From assembly GCA_039184055.1 (NCBI GenBank), contig JBCDBH010000113.1, positions 1-15,750 on the forward strand: 15,750 bases of DNA, written 5' to 3'. Shown piece after piece: positions 4,743 through 12,319 of this stretch; the first letter of the stretch is position 1, and every line of letters begins with the position of its first letter. The translations under genes and the position numbers were made by a program. The notes under the pieces were generated by a model. It was not told the DNA's origin, made no database searches, and was given only the letters and a program-made list of their open reading frames with translations. The stretch comes from JBCDBH01 sp039184055 (lineage in GTDB: Bacteria > Acidobacteriota > Thermoanaerobaculia > Multivoradales > J023).

Positions 4743-6098
4743 CTAGCCCGGTAGACGGGCGGTCACGACGGTGCCACCGCCATCGCGATGGGAGAGTCTG
4801 AGGCTGCCGCCATGTTGCGCGATGATCTCGCGGGACAGCGGCAGGCCGACTCCCGAGCCTCCTTCCTTGGTCGAGTAGAACGGCACGAAGACACGACGCA
4901 GCACGCTGTCGTCGATCCCTGGGCCTCGGTCGAGCACCTCGATCACCACGGCATCGTCGTCGGTACCGTTTCGACCGATGCGTAGGGTGACCTCACCCGA
5001 CGGATCGGCTTCGTGGGCGTTTTTGAGCAGGTTGATCAAGACCTGTTGCACCTGAGCGGGATCGAATCGGCTGATGAGCTCGGGATCCGTCATGTCGAGG
5101 GTGAACGGGTAAAGCTCGCGCAGCCGCTCGAGCAAAGGCGCCCAGGGGGTGTCGGCCGGTCGTGGCTTGGGCAGTCGTGCGAATCGCGCGTAGCCGTCGA
5201 GAAAGGTGCTGAGGTGAGCGATGCGTTCTTCGACCGTGCTCAGAATCGAGCCCAGACGATGGCGATGCTCGGGATGATCGGCGGCCACCGACGCCGAGTG
5301 CACCAGGGACGAGATCGGCGCCAGCGAGTTGTTGAGCTCGTGGCTGATCACCCGGATCACCTCTTTCCAAATCCGTACTTCCTCGCGATCGAGCTCGGCG
5401 GTCAATCGACGGAGCAAAAGAAGTGTGTGGCTTTGCCGATTGAGTTGAAAGCCACGCTGCGCCAGGTGATAAGTCTCGCTGCCTTTGACGGTTTCGACCG
5501 TGAAGAGACCGTCCGCGCCATCGACGGCCAAGGCGCGCATCGCGGGTGGACACCCTTCGAGCACATCGGCGAATCGCTGACCGGCGAGTCGGCCGCCACC
5601 GTAGAGCAAGCGGCGAGCTTCGGCATTGGCGACGATGATCCGGCCGCGGTTGCCGATCAGGATGATGGCGAGTGGGGATCGTTCGACCGCGGTTTCGAGC
5701 AGGAGCTCACGCTGACGCAGGGTCTCGCGTTCGTCACGTAGCTCGTCGACGGCGCGATTGTAGGCGCGCGCCAAACGGCCGATTTCATCGTTGTCGGTGG
5801 CCGTGACCCGCAGGCTGAAGTCGCGGTCGCGAAGGCTGTCGAGCGCGTCGCCGAGGGTATGGAGCAAGGCCACCGGTCGTTCGAGCAGACGATGGAGCAG
5901 CCACAGACCCAGCGGCAGTGTGATCACCAGGGCGAGCAGGAAGATGATCCACGACGGCAAGGGTAGATGCGTCAGGCCCAGGCTGGCCGCCGTGCTCGCC
6001 GCCACGGTGATGACAAAGGCGATCGCCACCCGGCCGAGCAGGGAGTGACCGATGGGTTCGTTGGCGGACGACGGCGTGTCGATCGGTTCGTTGGCCAC
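4743..6098 (-). CDS. NtrY-like membrane sensor histidine kinase of the efflux operon
   Basis: About 451 residues. Order: two membrane helices (about 21-42 and 48-70) with almost no periplasmic loop (THLPLPSW), a HAMP linker (about 72-122), a PAS domain (about 133-185), a dimerisation/phosphoacceptor helix with SHELNNSLAP (His253), and an HATPase domain with N box LINLLKNAHEAD, G1 DRGPGID, F box VFVPFYSTK and G2 GGSGVGLPLS. All catalytic boxes are intact. The tiny external loop implies sensing within the membrane or by the PAS domain rather than by a periplasmic sensor. A GTG at 6098 has GGAG 6 nt ahead; a TTG at 6104 overlapping the upstream TGA is the alternative (two residues longer). It is the last gene of the operon, coupled to the NtrC-type regulator it should phosphorylate. 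The N-terminus repeats ANEPI twice. Confidence 0.92.
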   Translation of the reverse strand: MANEPIDTPSSANEPIGHSLLGRVAIAFVITVAASTAASLGLTHLPLPSWIIFLLALVITLPLGLWLLHRLLERPVALLHTLGDALDSLRDRDFSLRVTATDNDEIGRLARAYNRAVDELRDERETLRQRELLLETAVERSPLAIILIGNRGRIIVANAEARRLLYGGGRLAGQRFADVLEGCPPAMRALAVDGADGLFTVETVKGSETYHLAQRGFQLNRQSHTLLLLRRLTAELDREEVRIWKEVIRVISHELNNSLAPISSLVHSASVAADHPEHRHRLGSILSTVEERIAHLSTFLDGYARFARLPKPRPADTPWAPLLERLRELYPFTLDMTDPELISRFDPAQVQQVLINLLKNAHEADPSGEVTLRIGRNGTDDDAVVIEVLDRGPGIDDSVLRRVFVPFYSTKEGGSGVGLPLSREIIAQHGGSLRLSHRDGGGTVVTARLPG

Positions 6099-6100
6099 CT

Positions 6101-7477
6101 TCAACTCCGTGGCCGTCGTTCGAGGACGATGCCGAGCCGGTCCATTTTGCGATAGAGCGCCTGGCGGCTGATGCCGAGGCTGGCGGCGGCCCGAGTGACG
6201 ACACCGTCGGCGTCACGTAAGGCCACCTCGATGGCGTGTCGCTCGGGATCGTCGCTCGAAGTTCGAGGGCTCGAGCTGACGGCCGAAGGTTCCGTGGCTG
6301 GGGCGAGATCGAGGTCGATCGCGGTGATCTGGGGACCCCGTGCCACCAGCGATGCGCGCTGCAGACGATTGCGTAGCTCACGCACGTTGCCCGGCCAGTC
6401 GTAGGTCAGGAGCGCCTGACGCGCGCCACTCGACAGGCCTCGGCGCGCGGCGCCCGATTCGGCGGCGAACCGTTCGAGCAAGTGCTCGGTGAGGGGCAGA
6501 ATGTCGTCGGTCCGTTGCGCCAGAGGTGGGATGGCGATCTCGACCACATTGAGACGGAAGTAGAGATCCTGACGGAAGTGACCGTCACGAATCGCTTCAT
6601 CGAGATCGGCATTGGTCGCCGAGATGACCCGCGTGGAGGTGTTGATCGTGCGACTCGAGCCGAGGCGCTGCAGCTCACCGCTTTCGAGTACACGCAGCAA
6701 TTTGACCTGGCCGGCGAGCGGCAACGCGTCGACCTCGTCGAGAAAGAGGGTGCCGCCGTCGGCGGCCTCGAACCGACCCTGACGACTGCCTTTCTGACCC
6801 GTATAGGCTCCCGCCTCGGCGCCGAACAGCTCCGCTTCCATCAGGTCGGCTGGAAGGGCTCCGACGTTGACTTTGACGAAGGGTCGTTTGTCGTCGGCGT
6901 TCGGGACCGCATTGCGATGGAGCAGGTCGGCGATCATCTCTTTGCCGCTGCCATTCGGGCCGGTGATCAGCACCGGCACCGGCGCCGCCGCCACCGACAA
7001 CGCGAGCTCGACCACCTGGCGCATCGCTTCGCTCGCCACCACCATGCCGCCGAGGTCGGCGGTGTGGATACGGCTTCCCGCGACGGAATCGAGACGCGCG
7101 GCGCGCAGCCGACGTACCTGCTCGATCAGGGCGCGATCGTCCCATGGTTTGGCGAGGTAGTCGGTCGCTCCTTCCTTGACCAGTTGCACCGCGGTTTCGA
7201 GCGATGTCCAGGCGGTGATCAAGAGCACCGGCAGGTCGGGATCGAGATCTCGCAAGGCGCGAAAGAGCGCGATCCCCGCATCGCCCGAGGTGGCGCCCCG
7301 GTCGAAGTTCATGTCCTGGATCACCGCGCCGAGTCGCTCGTGACGCGCATGTGCCAAGGCACTTTCGGCATCGTGAGCCGCCCGGTAGGGAATGCCGTGG
7401 ACGTCGAGAAGAACGCCGAGCGCTTCACGCACGGCGTCCTGATCGTCGACGATGAGGATGGGGAGTGGCTCCGCCAT
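6101..7477 (-). CDS. NtrC-family sigma-54-dependent response regulator
   Basis: 458 residues with three standard domains. Receiver (5-125): acidic pair Asp11/Asp12, phosphoacceptor Asp55 in VIQDMNF, Thr88 in LLITAWTS, Lys110 in LAKPWD. AAA+ domain (about 145-380): Walker A GPNGSGKE (173-180), sigma-54 contact loop GAYTGQ (223-228; the consensus is GAFTGA), Walker B LFLDEVD (244-250), arginine-rich FRQDLYFRLNVV, and WPGNVREL. C-terminal Fis-type helix-turn-helix (about 414-450, VVTRAAASLGISRQALYRKM). It should bind dyad sites and open sigma-54 promoters when phosphorylated by the kinase encoded next to it. The start at 7477 begins the receiver as usual; an in-frame ATG at 7492 sits directly against a strong stem-loop and is less likely. 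By position its target is the sigma-54 promoter of its own operon at 12164-12179. Confidence 0.95.
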   Translation of the reverse strand: MAEPLPILIVDDQDAVREALGVLLDVHGIPYRAAHDAESALAHARHERLGAVIQDMNFDRGATSGDAGIALFRALRDLDPDLPVLLITAWTSLETAVQLVKEGATDYLAKPWDDRALIEQVRRLRAARLDSVAGSRIHTADLGGMVVASEAMRQVVELALSVAAAPVPVLITGPNGSGKEMIADLLHRNAVPNADDKRPFVKVNVGALPADLMEAELFGAEAGAYTGQKGSRQGRFEAADGGTLFLDEVDALPLAGQVKLLRVLESGELQRLGSSRTINTSTRVISATNADLDEAIRDGHFRQDLYFRLNVVEIAIPPLAQRTDDILPLTEHLLERFAAESGAARRGLSSGARQALLTYDWPGNVRELRNRLQRASLVARGPQITAIDLDLAPATEPSAVSSSPRTSSDDPERHAIEVALRDADGVVTRAAASLGISRQALYRKMDRLGIVLERRPRS

Positions 7478-7492
7478 GGGCAATTCTCGCAT

Positions 7493-7516
7493 GACCCACG
7501 AGCTGTCCCGTGGGTC
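7493..7516. other. Intercistronic stem-loop before the regulator gene
   Basis: GACCCACG (7493-7500) pairs perfectly with CGTGGGTC (7509-7516) over an 8-base loop, in the 50-bp gap between the second permease and the response regulator. No T-run follows on the minus strand. An 8-bp GC-rich stem here could attenuate transcription or fix an RNA processing end, letting regulator and kinase be made at lower level than the transporter. Confidence 0.45.
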
Positions 7517-7527
7517 GGTTGGTGGAT

Positions 7528-8733
7528 TCAGGTGGCGCGGGTGGCGACCACCGGTGGCACGCGGGTACCGCGCAGCGCCGGGCCGAGAGCCGCGCCGAGA
7601 CCGGTGAGCCACAGGGCGATCACCCCGACGATCAACATGATGGGCTGCAGACGGGCGGCGTCGTTGCTCAGGGTGAAGAGCGCCCAATTGAGCCCGTAGG
7701 CCAGACCGATACCGATCGCCAGACCGATCGTGGTGACGAGCCAATTCTCGAAGAGGAAGTGACGCAACACCGCCTCACGACTGGCGCCGAGGGCGCGACG
7801 AGTGCCGATCTCGCGGGTCCGTTGGGTAATCGAGAACGCGGTCAGACCGACGATCCCGACCGCCGTCACCAGCACCAGGAGCAGGATCACACCGACCAGG
7901 GTGTTCTTACGCTCCATGGTGGAGTAGAAGGTGTCGTCGCGAATATCGGCAAGGGTTTCGACCTCGACAATACGGCCCGGATCGTGGGCGATCAGCGCTT
8001 CCTCGATCCCCGCCACCAGAGCATCGCGTCGATCCGTCTCGGCGCGTACCATCATGCGATAGAAGTCGCCACTGTCGGGATCTCCGGGGATGAGAGCCGC
8101 GAACCGTCCCCAGTCGCTGGTCGGCCATGCGCTGCTCAAATGACTCGCGATGCCGACGATCTGGTTTTGGGTCTCCTCACTGCCATCGGTGATCATCTTT
8201 CCCAGCGCATCGCCGTCCGGGTAATACACGTCGGCGAGCTCTTGCGACAGGATCACCGGCATGTTGTCCCAGTCGCGATCGAAATCTTCGTCGTTGAAGC
8301 TGCGACCGGATGCCAGCTCGATACCGAGTGTCTCGATGGCATCCTCGCTGACGACGAAATAAGGCATACCGTGATTGACCTCGGCTCCGAGCGCGCGGCG
8401 ACCCGTCGAGCTACCGCCTCCCGAGAGCGGAATGGACGTGATGCCGATGACGCCGTCGACGCCGTCGAGCTCGGAGATCACGCGCCGATCTTCGATCCGG
8501 GTCACCTTGGCGAGCTCGTCGTCGTTGAAATAGTCGGCTTCGAAGGGCCGTACCGTGACCACCACCAGCTCTTCCTCGGCGTAGCCCGAAGGGGCTTCGA
8601 TGGTGTCGCGTAGATCGCCGATCAAGGCGACGCAGTTGACACAGATGGCGAGGGTCAGAGCGACCTCGAGGGTGATGAGCACGAAACGAGTTTTGTTGTG
8701 CAAGAGGCTGCGAAAAATGGGTCCCAGGTGCAT
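7528..8733 (-). CDS. ABC transporter permease, MacB/FtsX type (second of two)
   Basis: 401 residues, inner membrane. One N-terminal helix (about 17-38), a large periplasmic MacB-type domain (about 40-275), then three C-terminal helices (about 279-303, 327-352, 365-387) forming the FtsX domain, with the family's cytoplasmic stretch TREIGTRRALGASREAVLRHF between the second and third. This is the mechanotransmission permease type that works with a MacB/LolD-like ATPase and a membrane-fusion protein, both encoded upstream in the same operon. GAGGAG 8 nt before the ATG at 8733 fixes the start; the gene begins 20 bp after the stop of the first permease. It is only distantly similar to that neighbour in the periplasmic part, so the two probably form a heterodimer rather than being a recent duplication. 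The substrate is unknown. Confidence 0.92.
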   Translation of the reverse strand: MHLGPIFRSLLHNKTRFVLITLEVALTLAICVNCVALIGDLRDTIEAPSGYAEEELVVVTVRPFEADYFNDDELAKVTRIEDRRVISELDGVDGVIGITSIPLSGGGSSTGRRALGAEVNHGMPYFVVSEDAIETLGIELASGRSFNDEDFDRDWDNMPVILSQELADVYYPDGDALGKMITDGSEETQNQIVGIASHLSSAWPTSDWGRFAALIPGDPDSGDFYRMMVRAETDRRDALVAGIEEALIAHDPGRIVEVETLADIRDDTFYSTMERKNTLVGVILLLVLVTAVGIVGLTAFSITQRTREIGTRRALGASREAVLRHFLFENWLVTTIGLAIGIGLAYGLNWALFTLSNDAARLQPIMLIVGVIALWLTGLGAALGPALRGTRVPPVVATRAT

Positions 8734-8753
8734 GGTTTGTTCTCCTCGCACGC

Positions 8754-10064
8754 TCACTGCAGTTTGAGATGGATGGCGGGTGCGGTGGCGCCTATCCGCC
8801 ACGCTGGATAGATCCCGGCGACCAGGCCTGCGGCCATGGCGAGTAGGACACCGATCAACATGGTGCTGGCGTCGGGGTAGAGCAGCTGTTCACCGGCGTT
8901 GTCGCTGGTCAACACCGCCAGACCGAGGCTCGCCAGACCGATACCGATCAAGCTGCCCAAGAGGGCGAGCACCTGACACTCGACGAGATGTTGGACGAAG
9001 ATCGCGCCGCGACTGGCTCCGAGGGCGCGCCGCACGCCGATCTCGGGAGCCCGAGCGAGAAATTTGCCCAGCAACAGACCGATCAGGTTGACCGCGCACA
9101 CGGCGAGAAAGAGCAAGGCGATGATCATCATGCGTTGTGACGACGGTGGCACCACCTCCATCTCTTCGAGCCAGGCCATCATCGGCTGGATCCAGTTGTT
9201 GGTCGGTCGGAGAAAGCGATCACCCGCCCGTTGCCCTTCGGTGTACTCGTTGAGCCACTGCTGATACGACGCCTTTTGCTCCTCGGTCTCGAGCCGGACC
9301 CAGTGCTGGGTGAACACCGACTCGGATGCGAAGAGACGTTCTTCATAGGTATCCCAGCTCGTCCAGCCGGACGAGTTGCCGTAGACGCCGAGCTCGATGG
9401 ATTCGGCGACTCGGAATGGGATGAAGAGTGATTCGGGCTCGTTGTTCGGGCCTTGGGTGACATCGAAGACTTTGACCACCGGTCGCCACGGTGCGAGCAC
9501 TCCCGCCACGGTATAAACGTGCTCACCCAAGCGAAGCTCGCGCCCGACGCTGTTGTCGCCACCGAAAAGACGATCGTTGGTCTCATGATCGAGCACGACC
9601 ACTTTCGCCCCGGTCTCGTCGGCCCGCTGGTCCCAGGTGCCGCCATGAGCGAACGGCACGTCGAAGAGGGCGAAGAAATCGCGGGTCGCGGCCCGGGTCA
9701 TCCTGGGAAAGGGGCGCTGAGCCGGATCGTCGGGATGGACGATCAACTGGGTGCGAAAGGCTGAAGCCTTCAGCACGGGATCGGGAGCCTCGAGCAAGGC
9801 CAGCGAGTCACGGTAGGTGACCTGCTGCGGCGGTCGCTCCGGAAAGTTCCTGCTCCGTGGTTCCTCGGGATTCCAATTGTCGAGACGAACGTAGAAGAGG
9901 TCGTCGGAGAGCTCGGGCAACGGGTCACGACCGAGCAGGTGGACCATCGAGACGAAGGTCGTGGCGACCCCGACGCCGATCGCCAGGGTGATCAGAGTGA
10001 GCGCGGACAGCCACGGTGTGCGCCGTAGGCTCGACCAGGCGAGACGAAGGTTGTAGAGCAACAT
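8754..10064 (-). CDS. ABC transporter permease, MacB/FtsX type (first of two)
   Basis: 436 residues. N-terminal helix at about 18-43 (LSALTLITLAIGVGVATTF), a long periplasmic domain to about residue 305, then three helices (about 313-335, 361-387, 400-422) with the FtsX motif ARAPEIGVRRALGASRGAIFVQHL. It ends GIYPAWRIGATAPAIHLKLQ, like the PA.RA...P..AL end of MacB-type permeases. The ATG at 10064 lies one base after the TGA of the ATPase gene, with GAGG inside the end of the ATPase gene acting as ribosome binding site, so the two are translationally coupled. The partner is the second permease downstream. Substrate unknown; MacB relatives export peptides, lipopeptides, macrolides or lipoproteins. 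Confidence 0.92.
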   Translation of the reverse strand: MLLYNLRLAWSSLRRTPWLSALTLITLAIGVGVATTFVSMVHLLGRDPLPELSDDLFYVRLDNWNPEEPRSRNFPERPPQQVTYRDSLALLEAPDPVLKASAFRTQLIVHPDDPAQRPFPRMTRAATRDFFALFDVPFAHGGTWDQRADETGAKVVVLDHETNDRLFGGDNSVGRELRLGEHVYTVAGVLAPWRPVVKVFDVTQGPNNEPESLFIPFRVAESIELGVYGNSSGWTSWDTYEERLFASESVFTQHWVRLETEEQKASYQQWLNEYTEGQRAGDRFLRPTNNWIQPMMAWLEEMEVVPPSSQRMMIIALLFLAVCAVNLIGLLLGKFLARAPEIGVRRALGASRGAIFVQHLVECQVLALLGSLIGIGLASLGLAVLTSDNAGEQLLYPDASTMLIGVLLAMAAGLVAGIYPAWRIGATAPAIHLKLQ

Positions 10065-10065
10065 C

Positions 10066-10800
10066 TCAGACCTCGGCGCCCATCGGTTCGGCGGCGAAGA
10101 CCGCGGGGTTGTAGAGCGGGGCCGGGGTGCCCGAATCGACATCGATGACCCGGCCGTCGAGCAGGTGGATTTGGCGCGCCGAGCGTGCCGCGAGCTCGGG
10201 ATCGTGGGTCACCATGACGATGGTGGTTCCGAGATCGTTGATCGACTCGAGCAGATCCATGATCTCGCGTGCCATCGCCGAGTCGAGGTTGCCGGTCGGC
10301 TCGTCGGCGAGAATCAGCTTGGGTTGACCCACGAGGGCACGGGCGATCGCCACACGCTGCTGCTGCCCACCCGAGAGCTGTGCCGGGCGGTGGTGGAGAC
10401 GCGACGACAAACCGACCATCGCCAGGGCCTCCTCGATCCGACTCTTGCGTTCCTTGCCGTTGAAACCGCGATAGCGCAGCGGGACGTCGACGTTGTCGAA
10501 GACGTCGAGATCGGGGATCAGATTGAAGCTCTGAAAGATGAAGCCGATCTTCTCGTTGCGAAGCCGTGAGGCACGACGATCGGTCAAACGGCCGACATCC
10601 TCGCCGTCGAGGCGGTAGTTGCCCTCGTCGAAGCCGTCGAGGAGACCGACGACATTGAGAAACGACGTCTTGCCCGAGCCCGAGGGACCCATGATGGCGA
10701 CGAATTCACCGGCCGCGATCTCGACGGTGACGCGGTTGAGGGCGTGCGTCTCGATCAAAGCCGTGCGGTAGATCTTGGAGACATCTTGAAGCTCGATCAT
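10066..10800 (-). CDS. ABC transporter ATPase, MacB/LolD-like
   Basis: 244 residues, all ATPase motifs intact: Walker A GPSGSGKT (38-45), Q-loop Gln90 in FIFQSFNLIPDLDVFDNV, signature LSGGQQQR (142-149), Walker B LILADE (163-168) with D-loop GNLD, and switch His199 in MVTHDPELA. FQSFNLIP and the ADEPTGNLDS block are typical of the MacB/LolD/FtsE group that powers FtsX-type permeases. A C-terminal extension (about 225-244, TPAPLYNPAVFAAEPMGAEV) is outside the standard fold. The start at 10800 has AGGAG 9 nt upstream; the frame is open for another 16 codons that look like leader. It drives the two permeases encoded directly after it. Confidence 0.95.
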   Translation of the reverse strand: MIELQDVSKIYRTALIETHALNRVTVEIAAGEFVAIMGPSGSGKTSFLNVVGLLDGFDEGNYRLDGEDVGRLTDRRASRLRNEKIGFIFQSFNLIPDLDVFDNVDVPLRYRGFNGKERKSRIEEALAMVGLSSRLHHRPAQLSGGQQQRVAIARALVGQPKLILADEPTGNLDSAMAREIMDLLESINDLGTTIVMVTHDPELAARSARQIHLLDGRVIDVDSGTPAPLYNPAVFAAEPMGAEV

Positions 10801-10863
10801 GAGGGAATTCTCCTGAGTGGGTTGAGGTGTACGTGAAGTGAAAGTCATGGAGCTCGATCGGTG

Positions 10864-12135
10864 TCAGTCGCGGAGCAGCACGCGTTCGGCGTCGTCGAAT
10901 CGGGCGATGTCGGAGAGCACGATCACGTCGCCGATCTCGAGGCCACTGGTGACCTCGACACGACCGGTACCGACCGCTCCCGTCTCGATGCGCCGACGGA
11001 CCAAGACACCGTCGTCGACCAGGTAGGCGACCCGACCGGCACCGGTGTCGATAAAGGGGCCACGCTCGACCGTCAGCACATCGAAGCGCGCGTCGAGTAC
11101 GAGCCGGGCACGGAGTCGCTGGTTCTGCTTGAGCCCGGCGGGGGGCTCGGTCGCGAAGGCGACACGCCCGGCCACGGTGCCGCTCGAGACCTCGGGGGCC
11201 ATGACCCGCACCGCGCCTTCGTGGAGGTCGTCGCCGATCCGTAGTTCAGCTCGTGTACCCACCGTCACCTCGTCGGCCCAGCCTTCGGGCACGGCGATTT
11301 CGACTTCGTACGCGGAGAGGTCGACCACCGTGACCAGGGCTTGGCCGATGGTCACCGCGTCGCGGTCTTGGACATCGAGCCGCGACACCATGCCGGTGAC
11401 CGGCGCCGTGACGGTGAGCTCGGTGACCTGACGTTCGACGTTGCTCACCACGAGCCGTTGACGGGCGGCGTCTTCCTCGGCCAACGACACCGCGGCGGCG
11501 GTCGTGTCAGCGGCGAGCTCGGCTTGTTTTTCGGCGTGTTCGAGGGCGAGCTCGCCGAGGGTGACCGCATCACGCGCTTCTTCGAGCTCGACGACATTGA
11601 TGAGACCGGCTTCGCGAATCGCCTCGGCACGTTCGAGATCGCGTCGCGCGGCCGCCGCTTCGACTTCGAGCTGATCGATTCGTTGACGTCGTTCGAGCGC
11701 GTCGCGGCGGCTCTCGAGTCGACGCGTGGCGAGCTCGGATTCGCGGGCCGCCAGCTGTGAGCGTTCGCGCGCCAGGCGATTCTCGAGCTCGGGGCTCTCG
11801 ACCGTGGCGAGCGGCGTGCCGGTCTCGACGGTTTCTCCCGCCGCGACATGTACCCGGACGATTCCCGCGGCGGGACTGAACGCGGTCGGATGGGACACCG
11901 CCACGACACGACCTTCGACCGAGATGTCACGATCGAGATCACCGCGCTCGACAGTGGTGAAACGGAGTTGCGCGCGGGCGACCGAGCCCGATGCGCCTAC
12001 CCAGCGGCTCATCGCTGGGTAGGCGGCGGCGGCGAGAGTCGCGAGCACGACGACAACGATCAATGGCCAGCGCAAACGGCGGGCGAGAGATGGACGTTCG
12101 ATTCGACGGTCGGTGGCTTCAGTGGTGCGGATCAT
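10864..12135 (-). CDS. Periplasmic membrane-fusion (HlyD/MacA-type) protein of the efflux operon
   Basis: 423 residues. One N-terminal membrane anchor (about 23-42, LIVVVVLATLAAAAYPAM). The barrel-sandwich/lipoyl half-motifs are at about 80-112 (GIVRVHVAAGETVETGTPLATVESPELE) and 240-270 (TAPVTGMVSRLDVQDRDAVTIGQALVTV). Between them is a long Arg/Glu/Ala-rich alpha-helical hairpin (about 113-235), and beta-barrel domains follow to the end. Such adaptors link an inner-membrane transporter to an outer-membrane channel; no TolC-like gene is present here, so the channel must be encoded elsewhere. The start at 12135 has GGGAG 5-6 nt ahead; an earlier ATG at 12168 falls inside the sigma-54 promoter and is excluded. 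It is the first gene of the six-gene operon. Confidence 0.93.
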   Translation of the reverse strand: MIRTTEATDRRIERPSLARRLRWPLIVVVVLATLAAAAYPAMSRWVGASGSVARAQLRFTTVERGDLDRDISVEGRVVAVSHPTAFSPAAGIVRVHVAAGETVETGTPLATVESPELENRLARERSQLAARESELATRRLESRRDALERRQRIDQLEVEAAAARRDLERAEAIREAGLINVVELEEARDAVTLGELALEHAEKQAELAADTTAAAVSLAEEDAARQRLVVSNVERQVTELTVTAPVTGMVSRLDVQDRDAVTIGQALVTVVDLSAYEVEIAVPEGWADEVTVGTRAELRIGDDLHEGAVRVMAPEVSSGTVAGRVAFATEPPAGLKQNQRLRARLVLDARFDVLTVERGPFIDTGAGRVAYLVDDGVLVRRRIETGAVGTGRVEVTSGLEIGDVIVLSDIARFDDAERVLLRD

Positions 12136-12163
12136 CGGTTCTCCCTTCGACACTCGAAGAAAG

Positions 12164-12179
12164 AGCAACCCGCGTGCCA
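12164..12179 (-). promoter_or_regulatory. Sigma-54 promoter of the efflux/two-component operon
   Basis: Read on the minus strand: TGGCACG-CGGG-TTGCT. This matches the sigma-54 -24/-12 consensus TGGCACG-N4-TTGC[A/T] at every key position, with correct GG-to-GC spacing. Transcription should start near 12153, giving a leader of about 18 nt that still contains the GGGAG of the first gene. A small GTTTT/AAAAC dyad (12180-12194) lies just upstream of the -24. It agrees with the operon encoding its own sigma-54 activator. Confidence 0.88.
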
Positions 12180-12263
12180 GTTTTGCGAGAAAACGCTAGC
12201 TGGCTTTCTTTCAATGGCTTACGGGAATGGGCAGGGGTGTTCGACGAGCGTTTCGTTGACAAC

Positions 12264-12319
12264 TGTCCGGGCGCGTGCCGGACAAGTGTCCGGTCTGGCT
12301 AGGAGTGTCCGGACACTCC
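12264..12319. promoter_or_regulatory. Upstream activator sites: cluster of TGTCCGG/CCGGACA dyads
   Basis: TGTCCGG (12264-12270) and CCGGACA (12278-12284) form a dyad with a 7-base spacer. A further TGTCCGG half-site is at 12287-12293. An 18-bp perfect palindrome GGAGTGTCCGGACACTCC is at 12302-12319. The cluster is about 110-165 bp upstream of the predicted sigma-54 start, the usual range for enhancer-binding-protein sites. The NtrC-type regulator at 6101-7477 is the likely binder (inference from operon context). The last palindrome lies inside the C-terminal codons of the endonuclease V gene. Confidence 0.72.

Noticed and set aside
6482..7699. 405-codon open frame antisense to the response regulator
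   Set aside because: High-GC shadow frame; the opposite strand has all receiver, AAA+ and helix-turn-helix motifs.
7478..7744. N-terminal extension of the response regulator up to an ATG at 7744
   Set aside because: It would overlap the permease gene on the same strand in another frame, is Arg/His/Pro-rich like a shadow frame, and the receiver domain starts naturally at 7477.
7510..8613. 367-codon open frame antisense to the second permease
   Set aside because: Composition (His/Arg/Gly/Asp-rich, no helices) is that of a shadow; the minus strand encodes a clear FtsX-type permease.
8754..10800. Lipoprotein-releasing LolCDE system
   Set aside because: The ATPase is LolD/MacB-like, but the operon includes a membrane-fusion protein and a two-component system, which fits a MacAB-type exporter better than Lol.
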